Assembly: GCA_947173865.1 (NCBI GenBank)
Contig: CAMWGS010000037.1
Coordinates: 1-12,147 of the forward strand
Origin: an uncultured Ruminococcus sp.
GTDB taxonomy: Bacteria > Bacillota > Clostridia > Oscillospirales > Ruminococcaceae
Length of the DNA: 12,147 nt
Direction of reading: 5' to 3'
Of the stretch, positions 5,599-12,147 are shown one piece after another. A program made the translations under genes and the position numbers. Below the pieces are notes generated by a model that saw only the letters and a list, made by a program, of their open reading frames with translations, was not told the DNA's origin and did not search any database. The first letter of the stretch is position 1, and each line of letters begins with the position of its first letter.

Positions 5599-8355
5599 TT
5601 AAAAGCCTTCATAGTAGGTAATTACAAAACTGGTGTCAGTGCTTGACGGCGGAAGTGATGAAGGTGGCAGGCTGGAAGCATCGGGAGTATAAAGGAACGT
5701 CCAGTTATTCTGTCCTTCTGCCTTTGCAACGTTAAGAACGCCTATTACACCTATATTATCTGCCGAACCGGGTTTACCGTTTATTTCAGTTCCGTTATAG
5801 AAAGTCTGATTTGATACGGTTGATGCTGTTTTAAGGTCAAAAGCAAGATGAGGTGCTTCAATCATGGCTGTGACAATTGAATTGTTTGTCAGTGTAAGAG
5901 AAGGTTGTGAAACAAGATTACCGCCTGCATCATACTCTGCCTTTTCGGAATAAATCTTGATTTTCGGGTTTGTAACCTTTGTGACACCCGATACATAAAG
6001 GTCATCATTTGTTGCTACCTGGAACGGGTCACCGTTTCTAATAATGTCATAATATGATTTTGTCATAATTCTGCCCTTGTTCAAAGTTGCGTCGCCCTCA
6101 ATAAAGAGAATAAGATTTCCGCAATTTGGAGCTGAATCATCATAAATTATACCGTAGTCATCAAAATCCTTTGCTTCCATGCTGAAATTTTCAAGTTTAA
6201 CCCAGATGTTATTTGAAGATGTATTCTTTATATAGATTGTCTTGTTGAAGCCTGAACCTGAAAGAGTACAGCTCTGTGTGATTTCGTCGGGAACGTCATA
6301 GCTGTGGTATACAGTTGCTTCAACATCTGCACGAATACCATTTTTTACAGGAATTTCAGTAATAGTATCATCTGAATCAAAGTTATAGTTCTGTTCAATT
6401 TCGTCAACAGTCTGAATTATCTTTGAAACACTCTTAGGTGTACCGTCTCCGATTTCCTCAAATCCGAGAATTACAGCTTTTTCTGCTTCTTTCGGGAAAA
6501 GCTGACTGTTGTGAGTAGCGGCATATAAATCGGGACTTCCTATCACTGCGTCACCATACTTGAATCCGCTTGTTTCATAAGTATCATTTTCGTTATAAGT
6601 AATATCAGTAGGGTCATCTCTGTTAACCCATACCGTTTCGTCATAATCCTTTGTATCTGTATTTTCATCGCCTACATTATCCATTTTTTCCAGTACAAGC
6701 GATGTATCAATTTCAGAACCGCTGAAATCATAGAAATTTCCGTCAATAATTCCATCACCGTCACTGTCGGTCATTCCATACGTGGCAATAGCTTCTTTCT
6801 TAAGCCATGCATAGTTAAAGAAAGGAATATAATACGGATTTTCCGCAATTTTTACATTTTTAGCAAGAACAGCATGATAAGTGTTGACCTGTTCTTCATA
6901 GAGTTCGTCAACGCCGTTTGATGCCATTTTCTTGTCACCAAGATTAACAGAAATATTATTACCCATAGCAGAATTAGCATAAATACCGTTGCCTGCCGTC
7001 ATACTTCCGCTCTCAGATATAAGAGTACCCTTAACAACAACACTGCCACCAACAGTAAGATTACCCTTTAAAGTGAGGTCTCCTTCTACAACAAGGTCAC
7101 CGTCGATATTTGCACCGTTGCCTGCTACCTCAAGATTTCCCTTTGTATAGAAATTACCTGAAGTCTGTGAACCAAGATAGGTATCTGTTCCGTTAAGAAC
7201 CGAATTACTCCAAGCATGAAGTGCAGTATTTGTATTACCTATTACTGAAGTTTTGTCGGAATCCTGACAATAAACATTTGCATAAAGATTAACACCGTTC
7301 TGCTGTGCGTTCATTGAACCGCAGAAGATATTAAGAGGAAGCTTCGGGTCACCTACAGTCTGATTGTTGAATTTCAGAAGAGAGTCAACATAGATATAGG
7401 GAATATCCTGAAATTTAGTTATTTCCTGATTGAATGAAACTGCATTGTCGTTGTTCACAGTTTCGGAAGAAACTCTGAAACTGCTGTTCTGAACGTCCAT
7501 ATTGCCCCATACAGCCATTCCCGAGCCTTTTGTAGAAAAAATAATTTCTGTTTCTGTGTTTACAATAAGACTTCCGTTTATAACAAACGGTGCTTCAATA
7601 GTATGGTCGTTACCTGTATAGTAAGTAACCATAATGTCATCATTTTCGGGAGCATAGAACGGTCTGCCCTCTGCATCATATGAATAGCTTACGCCGTCCT
7701 TTACATTGAGGTAAAGCTTCTGATTAAGGGAAACTTCGTCATACGGTGCAGGAAGTGACGGATTATTCTGCTGATAAACTCTGCTACCGCTTCCGAGACC
7801 GATACCAAGATATGTACCGCCGAAAGAGTTGGTGTGGTTTGATACAACAGCAGAACCGACGGTTACGAAACCGCCGCCGCCGCCCGCACTACTTACGCTC
7901 GTAGGAGGATTCTTGAGAACATAGGCAGTTACTGTCTTTTCTTCACCGCCGTATAATACGTTAGCTGTAATTGAAAGAAGGTCTTTTGAAACCCATTCAT
8001 TTTCAGCAGAATCATAATAATCTCTTGAACCTGCATATTCTATTCTTGCACTTGTAACCCTACCCATTCCAGCAGATGTTGAATCCATTGTAACATCTAC
8101 ATCAAAACCACCTGATGTAAGTGATGCCATAGCTGTTGCAAAATCTTCATCTTCCTTTGCAGCTTTAAGAATACTGTCAATAGCAGTTCTCGCAGTATAA
8201 TTAGCCTGTGAAGACGAATATGATTTGTGAGCCCTGTTATTTGCCGCTGTGGCAAGTACCAGAGTACTCGTAAGAAAAACAATCAGAAGTGACATTACCG
8301 ATACAACAGTAATCAGTACTGCACCCTTGAAACTTCGTTTTTTCTCAGTTTTCAT
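5599..8355 (-). CDS. Giant PilX/GspK-like prepilin with beta-solenoid region
   Basis: The 918-residue protein begins with a basic leader ending K10-G11, then AVLITVVSVMSLLIVFLTSTLVLATAA, a prepilin-like hydrophobic helix. The mature residue 5 would be Thr16, not Glu, which resembles GspK/PilX-type tip subunits. A predicted helix to about 70 is followed by small beta-rich regions. A poly-Gly hinge lies at 158-162. Residues 404-447 form short G-x-hydrophobic repeats (GDLVVEGDLTLKGNLTVGGS) like bactofilin or other right-handed beta-solenoids. A calcium-loop motif D530-S-D-G-D-G-I-I-D538 follows, and a Pro/Ser repeat (894-905) lies near the C-terminus. Family members are commonly 150-350 residues, so this is greatly enlarged, probably as a surface or adhesive tip. 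I cannot name a ligand. The start has a modest AAGGCGG (8364-8370) 8 nt upstream. A 58-nt gap, the longest in the operon, precedes it. Confidence 0.8.
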   Translation of the reverse strand: MKTEKKRSFKGAVLITVVSVMSLLIVFLTSTLVLATAANNRAHKSYSSSQANYTARTAIDSILKAAKEDEDFATAMASLTSGGFDVDVTMDSTSAGMGRVTSARIEYAGSRDYYDSAENEWVSKDLLSITANVLYGGEEKTVTAYVLKNPPTSVSSAGGGGGFVTVGSAVVSNHTNSFGGTYLGIGLGSGSRVYQQNNPSLPAPYDEVSLNQKLYLNVKDGVSYSYDAEGRPFYAPENDDIMVTYYTGNDHTIEAPFVINGSLIVNTETEIIFSTKGSGMAVWGNMDVQNSSFRVSSETVNNDNAVSFNQEITKFQDIPYIYVDSLLKFNNQTVGDPKLPLNIFCGSMNAQQNGVNLYANVYCQDSDKTSVIGNTNTALHAWSNSVLNGTDTYLGSQTSGNFYTKGNLEVAGNGANIDGDLVVEGDLTLKGNLTVGGSVVVKGTLISESGSMTAGNGIYANSAMGNNISVNLGDKKMASNGVDELYEEQVNTYHAVLAKNVKIAENPYYIPFFNYAWLKKEAIATYGMTDSDGDGIIDGNFYDFSGSEIDTSLVLEKMDNVGDENTDTKDYDETVWVNRDDPTDITYNENDTYETSGFKYGDAVIGSPDLYAATHNSQLFPKEAEKAVILGFEEIGDGTPKSVSKIIQTVDEIEQNYNFDSDDTITEIPVKNGIRADVEATVYHSYDVPDEITQSCTLSGSGFNKTIYIKNTSSNNIWVKLENFSMEAKDFDDYGIIYDDSAPNCGNLILFIEGDATLNKGRIMTKSYYDIIRNGDPFQVATNDDLYVSGVTKVTNPKIKIYSEKAEYDAGGNLVSQPSLTLTNNSIVTAMIEAPHLAFDLKTASTVSNQTFYNGTEINGKPGSADNIGVIGVLNVAKAEGQNNWTFLYTPDASSLPPSSLPPSSTDTSFVITYYEGF

Positions 8356-8413
8356 AGTTTCTACCGCCTTTCAAGTTATATTTCTCTTTTTTAATAACTC
8401 AGCGAACGTTTTA

Positions 8414-9289
8414 TTATTCATCTGTATTAGGCTTCTGCATATCGTAAACTGAATATAAACTGATTACTATCTGTACTGAAGATGTGTTTGAGTTATCAAT
8501 AGTAAGCTCTTCGGGAGCAGGTGTCGGCTCTGGAGTTTCTGCTTCAGCACCTGTTTCAGTTCCTGCTTCTGCATCTGTAGCAGGTTCACCGCTTTCGTCT
8601 GTAACTGTGGGTTCTTCTGAATTTTCCTGAGCGTTCTGCTGTTCTGCTTCCTTGCTGTTTTCACCAAAAGAATAATCTACGATATCAACTTCGTTTATGA
8701 GGAGTGTCTTTTTAAGTTCTTCGACAGCCTTCATATACTTCCATACCGCTTCTCTTGTACCTGTAACTCTTATACCGTATTGTGTCTTGATAAGAGCTTC
8801 AACGTTTCTGTCCTTAAGTGAATTCTGTTCTGCAAAAATTTCACCGTAAGCTTCTGCATAACCGCCGTTGAGGTCGGCAGAATTACGCATATCTTCAACA
8901 AGGTCCTCATATTCAAGGTAATAGTAATCAAGTTCTTCTTCCTTCGGATATGATACGTTGAGTTCGTCAATACGGACACCTGCTTCTTCTGCGAGGTGCT
9001 GCATATACTGGTCAAGTTTCTGTGTTTCGTTTATGTCACCAATCGGAACGAAATCAGCAGTAAGCTTAGCTGTTTCGTCGTATACATCATCAATACCGTT
9101 TTTAAGCGGTTCAATTCTTGCTATTCTTGCCTCAAGGTCTGCCTGTTCTTCCTGTGCCGTAACCAAAGCTTTCTCGTCCTCTTTGATTTCTTCATTCTTG
9201 GGTTTAACAAGGAAGAAGAATCCGACAACAAGAATTAAAATCGCAATACCGATACCAAAAAGCACCTTATCTCTGTAATTCAGTTTCAT
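8414..9289 (-). CDS. pilO: PilO-like pilus alignment protein
   Basis: This 291-residue bitopic membrane protein has a short cytoplasmic N-terminus (MKLNYRDK), one membrane helix (9-28), then a charged coiled coil (about 30-62) and an alpha/beta domain, the usual PilO plan. PilO pairs with PilN on the outer face of the membrane and links the cytoplasmic PilM ring to the growing pilus. Here it directly follows the PilM-PilN fusion (14-nt gap, GGAGG at 9299-9303), which supports the assignment although sequence identity to PilO families is low by eye. Unusual features are an acidic insertion with many Tyr and Glu residues (about 116-165) and a long low-complexity linker of Glu, Thr, Ala and Pro (209-262) placed before the final strand SVQIVISLYSVYD (271-283). 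Confidence 0.8.
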   Translation of the reverse strand: MKLNYRDKVLFGIGIAILILVVGFFFLVKPKNEEIKEDEKALVTAQEEQADLEARIARIEPLKNGIDDVYDETAKLTADFVPIGDINETQKLDQYMQHLAEEAGVRIDELNVSYPKEEELDYYYLEYEDLVEDMRNSADLNGGYAEAYGEIFAEQNSLKDRNVEALIKTQYGIRVTGTREAVWKYMKAVEELKKTLLINEVDIVDYSFGENSKEAEQQNAQENSEEPTVTDESGEPATDAEAGTETGAEAETPEPTPAPEELTIDNSNTSSVQIVISLYSVYDMQKPNTDE

Positions 9290-9303
9290 GTTAATCAGCC
9301 TCC

Positions 9304-10881
9304 TTATTCTGCTGTATCTTCTTCAGCTTCGGTTTCTTTGGGGTGATATGCACTCTGTTCTCCCTTTACTCTCATAGTAACGTCGAACAATACGTGCGTT
9401 TCAGGTTCTGCATCTTTTGAAACAACAACCTGATTCAGACGGTATCCACTATATGCGGCGTTGTCAAATTCGTCCTTTTCAAGCAAATTGGCAACAAATT
9501 CTGCCGGAAGTTCCTGATATGCACCGTTATTGTAATCACATTCAACAGTAATTGAAAGCTCACCGTCAAGATACTTTGGAATAGCAATCTTAACGTTTGT
9601 CACCTGTAATTCTTCTGCTGTATTTTTCAGTGTTTCTTCAACAAGGTCATATTTTTCACCGTTGATAATAGGCTGAGAAAAGAAAGCGTCGTGAGCATTT
9701 GTCATTGTAACATTGTAAGTATCAACTTTTGTCTTGATTTCCTCGAGTCTTTCAAGATACTTGATTTTCTTGCTCGTCTCAGGGCTTTCAATAAAGTCAC
9801 GGCAAACCTGAATATCGTCCTGAATACCGTTGTCCTTGATTGTGAGAACACCCCATATACCTGCGAGTATAAGAACAGAAGCGGCGATTGTACCAAGCAT
9901 CACATAATTTCCGGCACTTTCATTTGCACCTCTTCCCTTTACTGCGGAACTGAAATCGGTATCAAGAAGATTGATTTTTTCAGTGTCCTTGTTTCTCTTG
10001 AACATAGCACCGATTGCGTTGGCATAAAGAGAAAATTCAAGATTTTCGTGTCCGTGAATCTGCGGAGGAACATTGATAAGACTTGTATTGAGGTCAAGCT
10101 TTTCAAGTTCGTCTGTAAGTCTCACATAGTCGTGTGTATCGCCGTAGAAAATGATATTTTCAATAACTTCTCCTGTATTACGGCTTCTGTGGAACTGAAG
10201 CATACGGAAGATATTTTCATTTACTGCTTCAAATACATAATCGTCGGAATAGTTGTAGTCGGCAGGGTCGATTGACGCAAAACGTGAGAATGACAGCTGA
10301 CCTGCTTCATAGAGGTTGAGAGAAATGAAGTTGTTGTCAATCTGAACAGCAAGGAGGGGCATTTTAGACTTTATCTTTGTATCAGCCAGAAGAACCTTTG
10401 TGATACAGTTACAGCCAATCATTACAGACCTGAGTGAAATGCCGAGAAGTTTGAACATTTCACGATAGCTGTTTATAACTTCATAAGGACAGGCAGTTGC
10501 AAGAACCTTATATGTATCGCCTTCACCGTCTCCCACTATAATATAGGAAACGCTGTATGTATCGTCAAGATTAAGCTCTGTAAGCATCTGCTGCTTTACG
10601 GTTTTCTGCATATCTGTAATCTTGACTTTCGGAACATCAAGTTCCTTGAAGATTGTAAGGTTTGACGAGATACTGACAATTGCTTCCTTGTCAGGCATTC
10701 TGTTCTTTTTAAGTATTCCGTTTATGAGTGTGGCAACATTTGGAACGTCCTTAACGTGACCGTTTACAATAAGTTCCTCATCAATATTAAGAGTTGCAGC
10801 CGAACTGATTTTGATTTTTCCGCTGCTTTCAACGCCCTTAACTACTCGTATATTTCTGTCGGTAATATCAAATGAAAGCAT
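9304..10881 (-). CDS. pilM: PilM-PilN fusion protein
   Basis: This 525-residue protein joins two normally separate T4P parts. Residues 1 to about 295 look like PilM, an actin/FtsA-like cytoplasmic protein: it opens with MLSFDITDRNIRVVKG (the nucleotide-binding phosphate-1 type turn) and continues with the alternating strands and helices of that fold. Then comes EKINLLD (301-307), matching the conserved INLLP motif at the N-terminus of PilN, which normally docks into PilM. A membrane helix (326-347) and a PilN-like coiled coil (about 352-390) plus alpha/beta domain follow (410-507), ending in an acidic tail. It should form the cytoplasm-to-exterior link with PilO. The start has AAGGTGG (10890-10896) 8 nt upstream, and there is a 23-nt gap from pilC. 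I saw no frameshift or internal stop, and no internal ribosome binding site with a start codon near the junction that would suggest a second product. Confidence 0.85.
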   Translation of the reverse strand: MLSFDITDRNIRVVKGVESSGKIKISSAATLNIDEELIVNGHVKDVPNVATLINGILKKNRMPDKEAIVSISSNLTIFKELDVPKVKITDMQKTVKQQMLTELNLDDTYSVSYIIVGDGEGDTYKVLATACPYEVINSYREMFKLLGISLRSVMIGCNCITKVLLADTKIKSKMPLLAVQIDNNFISLNLYEAGQLSFSRFASIDPADYNYSDDYVFEAVNENIFRMLQFHRSRNTGEVIENIIFYGDTHDYVRLTDELEKLDLNTSLINVPPQIHGHENLEFSLYANAIGAMFKRNKDTEKINLLDTDFSSAVKGRGANESAGNYVMLGTIAASVLILAGIWGVLTIKDNGIQDDIQVCRDFIESPETSKKIKYLERLEEIKTKVDTYNVTMTNAHDAFFSQPIINGEKYDLVEETLKNTAEELQVTNVKIAIPKYLDGELSITVECDYNNGAYQELPAEFVANLLEKDEFDNAAYSGYRLNQVVVSKDAEPETHVLFDVTMRVKGEQSAYHPKETEAEEDTAE

Positions 10882-10904
10882 TTATCTTTCCACCTTTCCG
10901 TGAA

Positions 10905-12104
10905 TTATTCGTTTTCGATAGAGTCGAATGAGCCGTAGAGTGCGGGGTAAATACCACAAACAACAAGACCAATGATAATAGCCATAAAGATAAGGAGAAC
11001 AGGCTCTACCATGCTTACAAGACGCTGTACGGCTGCGTCGGATTCTTCTTCATAATAATCTGAAGTTTTTTCAAGGATTGAGTCCAGAGCACCTGATTCC
11101 TCACCAACGTAAAGAATGGAGCAGAACATATTTTCAAAAATCTCAGACCTTGTGATTGCATTTGAAAGGGTTTCACCCTGTTTTACCTCGTCAACGACTT
11201 CAACGAACTTTTCGTCAACATATGAATTTCCGAGAACGGCAGAAGCTCTCTGTAAACATTCAACCATAGGAATACCGCTTGAATAAAGTGACGAGAGGGT
11301 ACGTGCAAAACGTCCTGTATAGATTTTGGTGATAAGCGGACCAAAACCCGGACCTTTAAGAATAAGACGGTCAAATTTAAGTCTGATATCAGGCACTTTA
11401 AGTGCATACCTTACGCCGAAGAAAATTCCTGCTGCTATGATGATAAGCAACCACCACTTATGCTGAATAACGTCAGATATAGCTGCCATCATTTTTGTGA
11501 GGGCGGGCATGGTTTCGGGGTCTTCATACATGGCGATGAAAGTCGGCATGATGAAAGCAAAAAGGAATATAACAATAACCACACAGAGAACAAGGAGTAT
11601 AACAGGATAAACCATGGCACTCTTTACGGTATTCTTGAGTTTTCCTTCCTTGTTGTAATGGTCTGCCATACGGGTCATAATTACATCAAGTGAACCACTG
11701 GTTTCGCCTGCACTTACCATTGAAATAAGGAAATCAGGAAATGAGCCTGCGTGCATTTCGAGAGTAGATGAAAAAGATTCGCCCTTCTGAACATTTTCAT
11801 AAATGTCCTGCCATATAGCCTTACCTTTTTCATTTTCCTGTTCTTTGGTGAGAATATCAATTGCTTTTACAAGTGTAAGACCTGAAGTAAGCATAGCACT
11901 GAGCTGACGGCAACAGAATGTAAGCTCCTTGGTACTGAACTTGTAGATTGATTTTGCGTTGGTTGAATCGCTTTCCTTAAAGTCCTTGACGTACAGACCT
12001 CTTTCTTTAGCCTTTTCAAGAAATTCCTGTTCGTTTTCGGCATTCATAACGCCCTTCTGCTGTCTGCCTCTTGCGTCCTGAGCGACATAGGAAAAACTCT
12101 TCAT
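10905..12104 (-). CDS. pilC: PilC, inner-membrane platform protein (T2SSF family)
   Basis: The 399-residue protein is the membrane platform on which PilB and PilT act. It shows the family duplication: two T2SSF domains with the signature GE-x-SG-x-LD, GETSGSLD (133-140) and GEESGALD (334-341), each preceded by helical bundles. Hydrophobic segments are at about 166-188, 216-232 and 366-390, giving three membrane helices. The N-terminus MKSFSYVAQDARGR is typical of PilC/GspF and the length is normal. The start has GGAGG at 12112-12116 with a 7-nt spacing. It is the first gene seen in the main operon, but only 31 nt lie upstream in the window and no promoter is visible there, so the operon may begin with further genes beyond the right edge. 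Confidence 0.95.
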   Translation of the reverse strand: MKSFSYVAQDARGRQQKGVMNAENEQEFLEKAKERGLYVKDFKESDSTNAKSIYKFSTKELTFCCRQLSAMLTSGLTLVKAIDILTKEQENEKGKAIWQDIYENVQKGESFSSTLEMHAGSFPDFLISMVSAGETSGSLDVIMTRMADHYNKEGKLKNTVKSAMVYPVILLVLCVVIVIFLFAFIMPTFIAMYEDPETMPALTKMMAAISDVIQHKWWLLIIIAAGIFFGVRYALKVPDIRLKFDRLILKGPGFGPLITKIYTGRFARTLSSLYSSGIPMVECLQRASAVLGNSYVDEKFVEVVDEVKQGETLSNAITRSEIFENMFCSILYVGEESGALDSILEKTSDYYEEESDAAVQRLVSMVEPVLLIFMAIIIGLVVCGIYPALYGSFDSIENE

Positions 12105-12147
12105 AGAACCACCTCCATTAAGATTAATTTATTAGTCGGGGATATTT

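Noticed and set aside
8356..8413. Possible terminator or internal promoter in the 58-nt gap between pilO and the giant pilin
   Set aside because: Only a 6-bp all-A/T inverted repeat (TAATAA...TTATTA) is visible, without a following T run, and there is no paired -35/-10. Read-through is the simpler view.
9691..10275. 194-codon open frame on the plus strand opposite pilMN
   Set aside because: It is antisense to the PilM-PilN coding frame and shows the Cys/Ile/Val-rich composition of a shadow frame, with no family similarity.
12117..12147. End of another gene upstream of pilC
   Set aside because: On the minus strand the stretch can be read as a few codons ending in TAA, but 31 nt are too few to support a gene call.

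Overview
The window is a nearly complete type IV pilus (T4P) assembly locus from a monoderm, low-to-mid GC bacterium, most likely a Clostridia/Oscillospiraceae member such as a Ruminococcus-type gut anaerobe. The genus is an inference from gene style; nothing in the DNA fixes it. Monoderm status is suggested by PilM, PilN and PilO homologues being present while the outer-membrane partners PilP and PilQ are absent. Strong GGAGG ribosome binding sites and AT-rich intergenic promoters also fit a Firmicute.

Layout, right to left in transcription order. The main operon on the minus strand (12104 to 4106) encodes the inner-membrane platform PilC, a fused PilM-PilN protein, a PilO-like protein, and three proteins with type III (prepilin) N-termini: a 918-residue PilX-like giant, a 136-residue PilV-like pilin and a 352-residue PilW-like pilin. 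Most gaps are 11 to 23 nt; the exception is 58 nt between pilO and the giant pilin. The operon runs into a strong hairpin at 4061-4091 that probably serves both strands. On the plus strand, pilD (prepilin peptidase/methylase, 3202-4041) has its own extended -10 promoter and ends at the same hairpin. Back to back with pilD, a second minus-strand operon holds pilB (extension ATPase) and pilT (retraction ATPase), and ends at the hairpin at 212-242. The left 211 bases hold no gene, but carry an almost perfect sigma-A promoter firing out of the window to the left.

How the parts work together: PilD cuts and methylates the prepilins; PilB powers assembly on the PilC platform, aligned by PilMN and PilO; PilT powers disassembly, so the pilus is probably retractile. 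The three prepilins look like minor, initiating or tip subunits. No obvious major pilin gene is present, so it is presumably outside the window.

The most notable points are the natural PilM-PilN fusion that keeps the INLL docking motif at the junction, the 918-residue tip-like pilin with a bactofilin-like beta-solenoid stretch and no Glu5, calcium-binding-like loops in two pilins, and an acidic low-complexity linker inserted in PilO.
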